Shown here: piece by piece, positions 1 to 8,072 of the stretch
Layout: each line of letters starts with the position of its first letter
How positions within the stretch are numbered: position 1 is the first letter of the stretch
NCBI GenBank assembly: GCA_016707685.1
Contig: JADJHE010000017.1
Span: 1 to 64,000 of the forward strand
Length of the DNA: 64,000 bases
Direction of reading: 5' to 3'
DNA from: Bacteroidota bacterium
GTDB taxonomy: Bacteria > Bacteroidota > Bacteroidia > 2-12-FULL-35-15
Position numbers and translations under genes: made by a program
The notes under the pieces: generated by a model
Databases searched by the model: none
Told to the model about the DNA's origin: nothing
Seen by the model: only the letters and a program-made list of their open reading frames with translations

Positions 1-2
1 CA

Positions 3-584
3 CAATTAGAAGATGACATTCAAGCACATTTGCTGATTGAGGTAGATGGAAATGATTTAGATACCATGATGAAGGAGATGGAGCAAATTGCTGAATTGAT
101 GAGCAAATACAATGTTTCGGAAGTGTTGTTTGCGGATAGTGCTGCGCAAAAAAATGAGTTGTGGAAGCTTCGTAGAAAAATAAACGAAGCGGTAAAAATG
201 AATGCCATTAGTAAAGAACAGGATACCGTGGTGCCACGTGCCGAATTGCCAAAATTGGTGAGAGGAGTGAAAGAGGTGGGGAATCGTTATAACTTTAAGA
301 GTGTGTGTTACGGACATGCGGGTGATGGAAATTTACACATCCGTTTAATAAAAGGAGATTTAACTGATGAACAATGGGATGGAGATTATATTAAAAAAGC
401 GATTGCCGAAATATTTACGATTTGTAAAAATTTAGGTGGAACTATCAGTGGTGAGCATGGCATTGGTTTAATCCAACAAGAATATATGGGAATTGTATTT
501 TCTGATAAAGCCTTGGATATTCAACGTGCCATCAAAAAGGCATTTGATCCGAATAATATTTTAAATCCGGGGAAGATATTTTAA
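3..584 (+). CDS. FAD-linked oxidase, C-terminal part (GlcD-type), cut by window start
   Basis: This is the C-terminal end of a GlcD-family FAD-dependent 2-hydroxyacid dehydrogenase (glycolate/D-lactate type), which oxidises a 2-hydroxyacid to the 2-oxoacid. The frame is open back to base 3, with residues such as QLEDDIQAHLLIEVDGND reading in before any plausible start, so the gene begins outside the window. Family hallmarks of the FAD-oxidase C-terminal domain are visible: the RRKINEA segment, YGHAGDGNLHIR, and GGTISGEHGIGL, whose His residues line the active site. It ends in FDPNNILNPGKIF, the usual end of this family. The exact substrate cannot be told without the N-terminal half. The family assignment is firm; the substrate is not. 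Confidence 0.9.
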   Translation, partial: QLEDDIQAHLLIEVDGNDLDTMMKEMEQIAELMSKYNVSEVLFADSAAQKNELWKLRRKINEAVKMNAISKEQDTVVPRAELPKLVRGVKEVGNRYNFKSVCYGHAGDGNLHIRLIKGDLTDEQWDGDYIKKAIAEIFTICKNLGGTISGEHGIGLIQQEYMGIVFSDKALDIQRAIKKAFDPNNILNPGKIF

Positions 585-588
585 GATT

Positions 589-632
589 ACGAATTAGTAT
601 CTACGAAGTACGAATAAAACGAATTACGAATT
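589..632. repeat. degenerate ACGAAT direct repeats
   Basis: Five copies of ACGAA occur in 44 bases, at 589, 603, 610, 619 and 626, mostly continuing as acgaatta or acgaataa. A similar patch occurs at 2281-2311. Both lie in intergenic DNA on either side of the T9SS gene at 696-2128. I see no open frame here and no convincing terminator. Confidence 0.5.
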
Positions 633-695
633 GGAAAATTAGTTAATCTAACGTGCAAAATTGGTCTTAATAATCATCAAACACCGATTACATTT

Positions 696-2128
696 TTACT
701 GTTTTATGAATTTTTGTGATAGACGATGGTCTCCATTTTTACTTGTAGCAGTAATAATATAAATCCCAGGAGAAAGGTCTTCAAGAAAAAGAACCGAATT
801 AGATCTCTCAAACGTTTTTTTTTGGCCAATAATATCGGTTATAGAGATGTTATACTCATTCAAATTTTCTCCCTTTATAGAAAGGTTTAAATTGCGATTA
901 GTAGGATTTGGATAAAGTTTAAATAAATCATTTTCTACACTACTTTCATTTATTCCAACATTACAACTTGGTATGTCACAACCATTACTATCGACTTTTT
1001 ACAAACCCAAACATCACCGCTTATACCAACAGTCTGTCCACAAACGATAAACCCATTGTCTGAAGTTGTTTTAATATCACATACGTAATTGTTTACCAAG
1101 GGGCTGTAATAGAATGTCCTTTCCCAAATTTGATTTCCGGTTGTATCTGTTTTTAGCAGACTGCCTTCATATTTACCTGAGAGATTAGTGTAATTTCCAA
1201 CAAAAACATAACTTCCTGAAAACTCCTGAACATTAAAAAGAAATGCATCATTGCCAACATTTCCAAACAGTTTTTCCCAATTTATAGTTCCATCTGTTTT
1301 TAATTTTCTAATACAAGCTTGTTTGTTCATGCCAGTAACAACTTTTGCCCCTGTTGAAATGTATTCACCATTTGAAAGTTGTGAGATCCAGCAGAGTCCA
1401 TCATTTCCTCCTGAACTAAAAGTTCTCACCCATTCCATTTGCCCGGTACTATCTGTTTTTACAATCCAATTTGATGTGCTACTCGAATTCGAACCTCTAG
1501 CACCTGAAATGATAAAACCATTGTCTTGGGTTTGTAAGCCACAAACAGGCACATCATAACCACCTGCATCATACCTTCTTCGCCACTCTAAATTACCTAA
1601 ACTATCAGTTTTGATTAAAACAAAATCATTCATTCCATTATTTAGACTATCACTATCGACAACTAACATATATCCACCATCAACAGTTTGTTGGCAATCT
1701 CGTCCAGCATCATAATATGGTCCACCAAATTTTTTTGTCCAGAGGGTATCACCATTTATAGTAAATTTTACTAATAAAGCATCGCTATTAGATGTCGTGT
1801 CTTGAATAGTTCCGGCACAAATATAATTACCATCAGAGGTTGTATTTAAAGAACTATAACTAACCCAATAATAATTTAATGGATTCCCATATTCTTTTGT
1901 CCAAAGCGTATCACCATTAGCATCTATTCTCATAAAATAGAGTGTCTGCATCGAAGATTTGTAATTTTGCCCAGCAACTAAGTAACCTCCTCCGCTAAGC
2001 TCTTGAATAGATAATGCTGCTTGACTATTTATTAATGGAATACTTTTGTTGAAATAGATTTGACTAAAAGCCGTTGCAGAAATGAATAATTCTAAAACAA
2101 TTAAAGATTGACTGATTAGTTTTTTCAT
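696..2128 (-). CDS. T9SS type A sorting domain protein with WD/kelch-like repeats (frameshifted)
   Basis: Probable secreted or surface protein of unknown function. It starts with a signal peptide (MKKLISQSLIVLELF...AFSQ). The body holds about six repeats of roughly 50 residues, each with a GGY/NGF-x-GxG core (GGGYLVAGQ, DGNYICAGT, DGGYMLVVDS, NGFIISGARG) and a TLWTK/MEWVR step, which resembles a beta-propeller. The open frame stops at 950, but the next frame continues with VDSNGCDIPSCNVG, then KLYPNPTNRNLNLS and ends KFIKQ at 696, which is a typical T9SS type A C-terminal sorting domain. The break is at the T run 996-1000, which looks one base short. With that base restored the protein is about 478 residues. 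The ligand or substrate is not recognisable. Confidence 0.8.
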
Positions 2129-2280
2129 GAATTAAAATAACAAGTATTTTACTGTTTCATATCTTATAATAGACTTTTGTAAGAGAAGGGAATAAATGTT
2201 CGTAAATTTTTAAGTATTAAAGTAATTATTTTAATTCTATAAATATACTTCATCTACTTTGTAAAAGCAATTTTAGAGCT

Positions 2281-2383
2281 ACGAAATACGAATAGTGTCG
2301 AATTCGCGAATCAATCAAAGATTAAATTTAGTATCGCGTTTCTTCCACTTCTTATGTCTTGCGTCTAATATCTTGTGTCTTAT
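2281..2383. repeat. degenerate low-complexity intergenic patch (ACGAAT and TCTTGTGTCT motifs)
   Basis: The spacer between the T9SS gene start and the MFS gene stop contains acgaaatacgaatagtgtcg (2281-2300), related to the patch at 589-632. It then has a stuttering stretch at about 2341-2382 built of variants of TCTTGTGTCTTA/TCTTGCGTCTAA. It does not look coding on either strand. The rest of 2129-2280 is plain AT-rich spacer that should contain the promoter of the T9SS gene, but I cannot place it with confidence. Confidence 0.4.
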
Positions 2384-3633
2384 CTACTCAATATTCTTCA
2401 TATTCAACTTTCTTAGCTTAGGAGCTATTTTGGCGGTTGCGGCAACAATTAAAATCGTCATAATGCCACCAAACACTACAGATGCTTTTAATCCCAATGA
2501 TCGTGCAGCAACACCCGATTCGAATGCGCCTATTTCGTTGGAAGAGCCTATAAAAATGCTGTTCACAGCCGAAACTCGACCACGCATATTATCAGGAGTA
2601 GCTAATTGTAAAATACTGTGACGGATTACCACACTTACATTGTCGAATGCTCCCGTTAAAAACAAAAAGAAAAGGGATAAATAATAATTTTCACTTATGC
2701 CAAACAAAATAGTTGCAACACCAAAAGCAGCAATGGATAAAAATAAATTTCTACCTGCATTTTGTGTGGGAGGTTTGTAAGCAATTATCAAGGCCATTAC
2801 TACTGCACCCAAAGCAGGAGCAGCTCTTAGGAATCCTAATTCAATGGCACCCACATGCAATATTTTATCGGCAAAAGCTGGTAACATAGCAACTGCGCCT
2901 CCCAACAAAACGGCAAATAAATCCAATGACAATGCTCCCAGAATTAATTGATTTTTGAAAACGAATTTTATTCCTGCACTTAAACTTTCAAAAAGACTTT
3001 CTACTTTTTCTTTTTTAGGAAGCGGTTTTGATTTAATGAATAAAAATGAAAAAATAGAAATGGCTATGAGAGCAATGTTTACTTTGTAAGCAGCAGTAAA
3101 GCTAACCGCACAAATGAATCCAGCCATTGCCGGACCAACAATGGAAGCAACATGCCAAACGGTACTGTTCCATGTTGCTGCATTTGTATACAAATCACGA
3201 GAAACCAATTGTGACATGAAGGATGGAAAAGAGGCGGAAATAAAACCACGAACAATTCCAGTAAAACCAATTACAATAAATATGGGCATGGTACCATGTT
3301 GCTGAAGAATAGTACTTGTGTCTAATGAAAAATAAAGCAATGCCGAAGTAGAAACGGTTAAAAAGGAAGTAGCAATGATGATGATTTTTTACGACTCACC
3401 ACATCAGCAACATGTCCAGAAAACAGAGAAACAGCAATAAAGGGAATTGCTTCTGCCAAGCCAATTAAACCTAAGTCTAGCACATCGCCCGTAATTTTAT
3501 ATACCTGCCAGCCCACAATCACACTTTGCATTTGAATGGCAAGTGTTAGAAAGAATCGGGTATTTAAAAAGAAAAGAAATTCTTTTACTTTTAATACTGC
3601 AAAAGGGTCGTGTTTACTTTTTGTATTTGTCAT
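2384..3633 (-). CDS. MFS transporter (frameshifted)
   Basis: Inner-membrane major facilitator superfamily permease of the MFS_3 / EntS-like exporter group, about 416 residues with about 12 hydrophobic segments. The N-terminal part has FLNTRFFLTLAIQMQSVIVGWQVY and the loop GHVADVVSRKK, the usual MFS loop 2-3 motif. The frame breaks just after SRKK at the T run 3385-3390, which is one base short; restoring it gives SRKKIIIIATSFLTVSTSALLYFSL and joins the two halves. Substrate is unknown; exporters of this group move siderophores or drugs. It is divergent from the Crp/Fnr gene, with only 43 bases between the starts. Confidence 0.85.
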
Positions 3634-3643
3634 AAATCGTTTA

Positions 3644-3651
3644 CAAATTTA
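3644..3651 (-). promoter_or_regulatory. -7 element for the MFS gene
   Basis: CAAATTTA on the plus strand reads TAAATTTG on the minus strand, matching the Bacteroidetes -7 consensus TAnnTTTG, 10 bases before the MFS start codon. A -33 TTTG box is not obvious. Confidence 0.45.
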
Positions 3652-3664
3652 CATTTTAAATTAC

Positions 3665-3672
3665 TATCTTTG
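3665..3672 (+). promoter_or_regulatory. -7 element for the Crp/Fnr gene
   Basis: TATCTTTG matches TAnnTTTG exactly and sits 4 bases before the ATG at 3677. Transcription would then start at or next to the start codon, giving a nearly leaderless mRNA. Confidence 0.5.
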
Positions 3673-3676
3673 AAGT

Positions 3677-4303
3677 ATGATAAACGATAGCGCAAAAATT
3701 AGCATTCCGAACATCGATAATGAGATGAAACAGCAGTTGATGGAGAGTGGAACCATTAAGAATTTTAAAGCGGGTGATGTTATTTTGCAGGAAAACAGTT
3801 ATATCAAAACACTTCCCATTGTATTGCAAGGGAGTTTGAAAGTACTGCGTGAGGAGGAAGATGGAAAAGAGATTTTACTCTATTATATAAAAGCAGGTGA
3901 AACCTGTGTGATGTCGTTTCTTGGTGGTATCAGCAATGATAAAAGCAAAGTCAAAGCTGTTGTTGAAGAAGATTCAGAAATTTTATTAATTCCAATACAC
4001 AATGCTCAGGACTGGGTTTCTAAATACCCTTCGTGGTGCGATTTTATATTCAAATTATATCACAAACGTTTCGAAGAGTTATTGTCTGTCGTAAATGCAA
4101 TGGCATTTCAAAAAATTGATCAGCGTATTGTTGAATTGCTTCAAAAAAAGCAACAATTAACAGGCAGTAAAGAAATAAATGTAACGCATCAACAATTGGC
4201 CGATGAGTTAGGAACAGCCCGCGAAGTAGTATCTCGATTGCTAAAACAGCTCGAACGAGAAAAAAAGATTGCCCTCTCCCGCAATAAAATCACCATTTTA
4301 TAA
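3677..4303 (+). CDS. Crp/Fnr family transcriptional regulator
   Basis: Cytoplasmic DNA-binding regulator of 208 residues, the normal size for the family. Residues about 25-120 form the cyclic-nucleotide-binding-like beta barrel (FKAGDVILQENSYIKTLPIV, YYIKAGETCVMSFLGG). Residues about 160-205 form the winged helix-turn-helix, with VTHQQLADELGTAREVVSRL as the recognition helix region. No Fnr-type Cys cluster is seen at the N-terminus, so it probably does not bind an Fe-S cluster. It lies just upstream of, and in line with, the rhodanese/thioredoxin/OsmC genes, which makes it the likely regulator of that cluster; this is inferred from position only. The signal sensed is unknown. Confidence 0.92.
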   Translation: MINDSAKISIPNIDNEMKQQLMESGTIKNFKAGDVILQENSYIKTLPIVLQGSLKVLREEEDGKEILLYYIKAGETCVMSFLGGISNDKSKVKAVVEEDSEILLIPIHNAQDWVSKYPSWCDFIFKLYHKRFEELLSVVNAMAFQKIDQRIVELLQKKQQLTGSKEINVTHQQLADELGTAREVVSRLLKQLEREKKIALSRNKITIL

Positions 4304-4396
4304 GCTATGTGATATTTGTCACTGTTTCGTGTTAGTTCGCGGTTGTAATTTTGTGTCGTAAATAAATTATTATTCACAATCCAAAACCAACCAACA

Positions 4397-4603
4397 ATGA
4401 AAAAAAACATGGGAAACATCGACAGAGTGATTAGAGTTCTAATTGCACTTGTTGTTATCGCACTTTATTTTGCAAATGTAATTTCTGGAACAGTGGCAAT
4501 TGTATTATTAGCCCTTTCAGCAGTATTTGTTTTGACAAGTGTGATGAGCTTTTGCCCACTTTACACCATTTTCGGAATCAATACTTGTAAGAAAAACGAC
4601 TAA
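4397..4603 (+). CDS. DUF2892 (YgaP-like transmembrane) protein
   Basis: Small inner-membrane protein of 68 residues of the DUF2892 family, which in the E. coli protein YgaP is fused behind a rhodanese domain. It begins with the family signature MGNIDRVIRVLIAL, has two hydrophobic helices (residues about 12-28 and 31-50), and ends with MSFCPLYTIFGINTCK, including the conserved FCPLY motif. Here the membrane unit is a separate gene followed by rhodanese genes, so membrane anchor and sulfurtransferase are encoded in neighbouring genes. The direct function is not known; a role in sulfur or thiol handling is inferred from the neighbours. Confidence 0.85.
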   Translation: MKKNMGNIDRVIRVLIALVVIALYFANVISGTVAIVLLALSAVFVLTSVMSFCPLYTIFGINTCKKND

Positions 4604-4614
4604 TTCCGAATTAT

Positions 4615-4655
4615 AAAAGCTCCATAATTTGAGCATTGGGAAGAGGAGCTTTTTT
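4615..4655 (+). terminator. rho-independent terminator-like hairpin
   Basis: aaaagctcc at 4615-4623 pairs with ggagctttt near 4645-4653 across a loop of about 21 bases, followed by T residues. It lies between the DUF2892 gene and the first rhodanese gene, so it may only attenuate read-through. Confidence 0.55.
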
Positions 4656-4684
4656 ACTATTTAAAACCATAAAAACAATATATC

Positions 4685-4966
4685 ATGAGATTAGATGAAT
4701 TAATTAAATCGAACAAGGCAACAATCGTTGACGTTCGTACAAGAGATGAATTTAGAGGTGGAAATGTTGCAGGATCTGTAAATATTCCATTGAATGAAAT
4801 TCCACAACGCATCGAAGAATTCAAAGCAATGAATCAACCAATAGTACTTTGCTGTTTATCGGGCGGAAGAAGCGGACAAGCAACCATGTACTTGATGCAA
4901 CAAGGTTTTAAAGATGTGCACAATGGTGGTTCTTGGATGGATGTAAATTATTATAAAAACAACTAA
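4685..4966 (+). CDS. single-domain rhodanese-like protein
   Basis: Cytoplasmic sulfurtransferase-type domain of 93 residues with no signal peptide. It has the rhodanese entry motif IVDVRTRDEFRGGNVAGSVN and the active loop CCLSGGRSGQA, in which the Cys that carries the persulfide is followed by LSGGR. It ends with VHNGGSWMDVNYY, a motif shared with the next gene. Proteins of this kind move sulfane sulfur between partners such as thioredoxin. It is first in a tight run of co-directional genes (10 bases to the next). The specific donor and acceptor are not known. Confidence 0.92.
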   Translation: MRLDELIKSNKATIVDVRTRDEFRGGNVAGSVNIPLNEIPQRIEEFKAMNQPIVLCCLSGGRSGQATMYLMQQGFKDVHNGGSWMDVNYYKNN

Positions 4967-4976
4967 AGAATTTAAA

Positions 4977-5288
4977 ATGATAAATACATTAAAAAAATTA
5001 TTCGGCATGGGACCTAAAGTAGATTTAGCTCAGCTAATTAAAGAAGGAGCTATCATTGTTGATGTTCGTTCTAAAGCAGAATATGCAGGTGGACATGTTA
5101 AAGGTTCAATCAATATTCCATTGGATCAATTGGGTAGTAACCTCGCTAAATTAAAAAAGGACAAAGCAATCATTACGTGTTGTGCTTCAGGTATGAGAAG
5201 TGGTGTTGCTAAAAGTCAATTAAAAGGTAAAGGTTATGAAAATGTTCATAATGGTGGAAGTTGGATGAATGTGAATAGCTATAAATAA
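4977..5288 (+). CDS. single-domain rhodanese-like protein (second copy)
   Basis: A 103-residue rhodanese domain, clearly a paralogue of the previous gene (both end VHNGGSWM-VN-Y). It has the motif IIVDVRSKAEYAGGHVKGSIN and the active loop CCASGMRSG, so its loop differs from the CLSGGR of its neighbour and it may have a different substrate preference. An N-terminal extension MINTLKKLFGMGP may form a short amphipathic helix. The stop at 5288 is one base from the next start, so the genes are very likely co-transcribed and translationally coupled. Confidence 0.9.
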   Translation: MINTLKKLFGMGPKVDLAQLIKEGAIIVDVRSKAEYAGGHVKGSINIPLDQLGSNLAKLKKDKAIITCCASGMRSGVAKSQLKGKGYENVHNGGSWMNVNSYK

Positions 5289-5289
5289 A

Positions 5290-5532
5290 ATGCTACAAAC
5301 AATTTTAAGTAACTGGAATACAGTTAGAGTGTTGCGCCTAGTGTTAGGGTTACTAGCACTTGGTGCAGCATTTTCGGAGCAGGATAAACTAATGGGACTT
5401 CTAGGAACTGTATTCACACTTCAAGCTGTTTTTAATGTGGGTTGTTGTGGCTCTTCCGGATGTTCTACAAATTATAAGAATGAAAAAGGTGCAGAGGAAA
5501 AAGAAATTATTTACGAAACAATTAAAAAATAA
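5290..5532 (+). CDS. small YgaP-like membrane protein with Cys cluster
   Basis: An 80-residue protein with two hydrophobic helices (residues about 12-28 and 33-48) and a cysteine-rich stretch VGCCGSSGCST just after the second helix. It resembles a group of small Bacteroidetes membrane proteins related to DUF2892. The three cysteines at the membrane face could be a thiol relay or a metal site; that is inference. It sits between rhodanese and thioredoxin genes with spacers of 1 and 5 bases, so it is part of the same transcription unit. Confidence 0.7.
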   Translation: MLQTILSNWNTVRVLRLVLGLLALGAAFSEQDKLMGLLGTVFTLQAVFNVGCCGSSGCSTNYKNEKGAEEKEIIYETIKK

Positions 5533-5537
5533 AAACC

Positions 5538-5834
5538 ATGGCAACATTTAATGAACTTATTAATTCGGATAAACCGGTATTGGTTGATTTTTCTGCTGAG
5601 TGGTGTGGACCATGTAAAATGATGGCTCCTATCTTAAAAGACTTGGCAGGTAAAGTGGGCGATAACGCAAGTATCTTAAAAGTGGATGTGGATAAAAATC
5701 CTCAGGCTGCTAGTGCCTACAAAATTCAAGGTGTACCTACCTTGATTTTATTCAAAAAAGGAGAGGTAAAATGGCGTCAGTCAGGCGTTGTTCAAGCCGA
5801 ACAATTAAAACAAATTATTGAATTACACTCTTAA
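5538..5834 (+). CDS. trxA: thioredoxin
   Basis: Cytoplasmic thioredoxin of 98 residues with the classic active site AEWCGPCKMMAP, the cis-proline segment IQGVPTLILFKKGE and the usual length. It reduces disulfides or accepts persulfide sulfur from rhodaneses. It lies 5 bases after the small membrane protein and 10 bases before the rhodanese-thioredoxin lipoprotein. The family is certain; the gene symbol is generic, because genomes of this group often hold several thioredoxins and this one may be dedicated to the cluster. Confidence 0.92.
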   Translation: MATFNELINSDKPVLVDFSAEWCGPCKMMAPILKDLAGKVGDNASILKVDVDKNPQAASAYKIQGVPTLILFKKGEVKWRQSGVVQAEQLKQIIELHS

Positions 5835-5844
5835 AAAACACTTT

Positions 5845-6603
5845 ATGCAAAAATCAATTTTAAAATTTTCAGGATTAGTAGTTCTTTTTATGGCAATCGG
5901 TTTTACCGCTTGTAAATCGAATGCTTCTCAAAATGGAGTAGGTGGAACACTTGAAGCCGATGCTTTCGAGAAAAAGATGAATGAAACAGCAGATGCCCAA
6001 ATTGCAGACGTTCGTACTCCGGGTGAATACAGCGAAGGACACATTAAAAATGCAATCAATGTTAATTGGAATGGCGATGTTTTTGAATCTGAAATTCAAA
6101 AAATGGATAAAACAAAACCTGTATTTGTGTATTGCTTATCGGGTGGACGTAGTTCAAGTGCCGTTAGCAAAATGGTGAATTTAGGATTTAAAGAAATTTA
6201 TGAGTTGGATGGTGGAATGCGTGCTTGGTACAATGCACAAAAGCCAGTAGATACAGGCGTTACTTCATCTGAAAATGCAGAAGTTGTTGCCGATTCAAAA
6301 GGAATGACCGTGACCGAATATCAAGAAATTTTAAAAACGAATAAAATGGTATTGGTTGATTTTAACGCTGTATGGTGTGCACCTTGTAAAGAAATGGCTC
6401 CAGTTCTGGATGAAATTGCAGCTACCTATAAAGATAAAGTGATGCTTTTGAAAGTAGATGTTGAAGAAAATAAAGCGGTAGCAGATGCTTTGCAAATAGA
6501 AAACATGCCAACCCTTTTGTTGTATAAAAATGGCTCCATTGTTTGGAATGCCGAGGGTTTAACATTAAAAGATGCGATTGTAGATGCAATCAATAAAAAC
6601 TAA
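5845..6603 (+). CDS. rhodanese-thioredoxin fusion lipoprotein
   Basis: Envelope lipoprotein of about 252 residues. The ATG at 5845 is preferred over the upstream frame opening at 5818 because it begins directly with a lipoprotein signal (MQKSILKF...GFTACKSN, lipobox FTAC) and avoids overlap with trxA. Residues about 35-130 are a rhodanese domain (IADVRTPGEYSEGHIKNAIN, active loop YCLSGGRSSS). Residues about 150-250 are a thioredoxin domain with WCAPC (VDFNAVWCAPCKEMAP) and cis-Pro segment ENMPTLLLYKNG. The fusion joins the two activities found as separate genes just upstream, and places them outside the cytoplasmic membrane. It may pass sulfane sulfur or electrons from the first domain to the second; that is inference. 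Confidence 0.88.
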   Translation: MQKSILKFSGLVVLFMAIGFTACKSNASQNGVGGTLEADAFEKKMNETADAQIADVRTPGEYSEGHIKNAINVNWNGDVFESEIQKMDKTKPVFVYCLSGGRSSSAVSKMVNLGFKEIYELDGGMRAWYNAQKPVDTGVTSSENAEVVADSKGMTVTEYQEILKTNKMVLVDFNAVWCAPCKEMAPVLDEIAATYKDKVMLLKVDVEENKAVADALQIENMPTLLLYKNGSIVWNAEGLTLKDAIVDAINKN

Positions 6604-6608
6604 ACGAT

Positions 6609-7055
6609 ATGGCAAACGAACATCATTATGAAGTAAATCTTCATTGGAAACAGGATAGAAAAGGTGAAGTGAGTTCACCTGTATTGAACGATAAAATTGA
6701 AGTGGTAACACCACCCGAATTCCCAAAAGGAATAGAAGGTGTTTGGTCGCCAGAACACTTATTTACAGCAGCTGTTAGCAGTTGTTTAATGACCACCTTT
6801 TTAGCGGTAGCAGAAAATTCAAAATTAGACTTTGTGAGTTTTGATTGCAAAGCGAATGGTAAATTAGAAATGGTAGAAGGAAAATACATGATGAGTGAAG
6901 TGGAATTACTTCCTAAGTTGGTAATTAAAAAAGAAGAAGATCGAGAACGTGCGGAACGTATTTTAACAAAATCCGAAGCCGCTTGTTTGATTTCAAATTC
7001 CATTAAATCGAAAATAGTATTTAAGCCAGAAATAGTAGTTTTTGCTACTGTTTAA
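6609..7055 (+). CDS. OsmC family peroxiredoxin-like protein
   Basis: A 148-residue OsmC/Ohr-fold protein, which reduces organic hydroperoxides (or, in related forms, persulfides) through two cysteines. Both are visible: VSSCLMTTFLAV near residue 59 and KSEAACLISNSIKSK near residue 121. PEHLFTAAVSSCL is the usual motif around the first Cys. It starts 5 bases after the rhodanese-thioredoxin gene and closes the cluster. With two rhodaneses and thioredoxins next to it, a role in persulfide or peroxide defence is likely. Confidence 0.9.
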   Translation: MANEHHYEVNLHWKQDRKGEVSSPVLNDKIEVVTPPEFPKGIEGVWSPEHLFTAAVSSCLMTTFLAVAENSKLDFVSFDCKANGKLEMVEGKYMMSEVELLPKLVIKKEEDRERAERILTKSEAACLISNSIKSKIVFKPEIVVFATV

Positions 7056-7076
7056 ATTGAATTCCGTTGGTTGGAT

Positions 7077-7116
7077 AAAGGGGGGTAGAAATTATTTTTC
7101 GCCCCTCTTTTTTGTG
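7077..7116 (+). terminator. possible terminator after osmC
   Basis: A G-run (about 7080-7085) can pair with gcccctc near 7101-7107, followed by a run of six T. The stem is short and has a long loop, so the call is modest. Confidence 0.4.
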
Positions 7117-7135
7117 TTACTAATTTTTAATTGCT

Positions 7136-7143
7136 TACCTTCG
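7136..7143 (+). promoter_or_regulatory. -7-like element of the metal efflux genes
   Basis: TACCTTCG differs from TAnnTTTG at one base and ends 4 bases before the ATG at 7148, the same arrangement as at 3665-3672. The efflux genes to about 13583 follow in one direction. Confidence 0.35.
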
Positions 7144-7147
7144 TACT

Positions 7148-7531
7148 ATGAAATTAATTCTAGCATTATTCATTTCTCTTCAAATCATTACAAACAATAC
7201 GTTTGTAGAGGATATTGCTAGAATTCCTGTTCTTATCGAACATTACCAACATCATCAACAAGAAGAAACACCTAATATTTCTTTTGCAGAATTTTTATCA
7301 ATGCATTATGGCAGTGATGCAGGTGATAGTAATGATATTCACCACCATTCATTGCCTTTAAAGCATACCAACGATGTTGGGCACATTCATTTAATGCCCG
7401 TATTTACTTTACCAGAATCTAAACTTGGATTTTCTATTATCCCAGTTGAAATTGAGCACAATACGTTTCATGCTCAATTTATTCCTAACCACAATCTAGA
7501 CGCTATTTTTCAGCCTCCTAAAAGTTGTTAA
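7148..7531 (+). CDS. His-rich small secreted protein of the efflux cluster
   Basis: A 127-residue protein with an N-terminal hydrophobic signal (MKLILALFISLQIITNN) and no domain I recognise. It is rich in histidine: HYQHHQQ, HHHSLPLKH, GHIHL, EHNTFHAQ, PNHNL, and ends in a lone Cys. Similar short His-rich proteins stand at the head of CusA-type efflux operons in Bacteroidetes. A periplasmic metal-binding role is inferred from composition and position; no catalytic motif is visible. It is followed 62 bases later by the membrane protein gene. Confidence 0.7.
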   Translation: MKLILALFISLQIITNNTFVEDIARIPVLIEHYQHHQQEETPNISFAEFLSMHYGSDAGDSNDIHHHSLPLKHTNDVGHIHLMPVFTLPESKLGFSIIPVEIEHNTFHAQFIPNHNLDAIFQPPKSC

Positions 7532-7593
7532 TAATTTTTGATTTCAATACTTCTTGTATTGAATTGTAATTATTAATTCTAAAACTTTATATC

Positions 7594-8071
7594 ATGGACG
7601 CAACGCATCTTCATTTGTTGCTGAATCATTTCCCCATCATTGGGACGTTGATCGGCACAGTTATCATAATCTATGGATTCATTAAAAATGAATCAAAAAT
7701 CAAAGAACTATCTGCTTATATTATTGCTGCAATGGCATTAATTGCACTTCCTGTTTTTTTTACTGGGGAACCAGCTGAAGAAAGCATCGAAAATATTGCA
7801 GGCATTGCTGAATCGGCAATCGAACTACATGAGGAAGCAGCTGAATTAGCAATCATCCTAATGTCGCTTACCGGTTTAATTGCTTTGATCAGTTTGATTG
7901 TAAACAAATTTAAACCTGCTTTAGCGAAATTCGAGTGTTCTTCTATTTTCTCCACTTTGTTTAATGGCTAAGTTGTATTTAGGAGGGAAAATTAGACATA
8001 CCGAATTAAACACTTCAGCTATAAATCAATCACTACCAACGAATGGTGGAGAACAAGAAGAGGAGGACTAA
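7594..8071 (+). CDS. membrane protein of the metal efflux operon (frameshifted)
   Basis: Predicted inner-membrane protein of about 158 residues with three or four helices (residues about 9-27, 37-56, 84-105 and 112-128). The N-terminus MDATHLHLLLNHFPIIG holds a His-x-His and a conserved LNHFP. The open frame ends at 7971, but dropping one base near 7931 gives SVLLLFSPLCLMAKLYLGGKIRHTEL and runs to a stop at 8069-8071, one base before the pump gene. The C-terminus then ends in GGEQEEED. The GGKIRHTE motif looks conserved for this small family. Function unknown; the position predicts an accessory role in metal efflux. Confidence 0.7.
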
Positions 8072-8072
8072 T

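Noticed and set aside
2295..2621. A 108-codon plus-strand open frame
   Set aside because: It is antisense to the end of the MFS gene for most of its length, and has no signal, domain or start context of its own.
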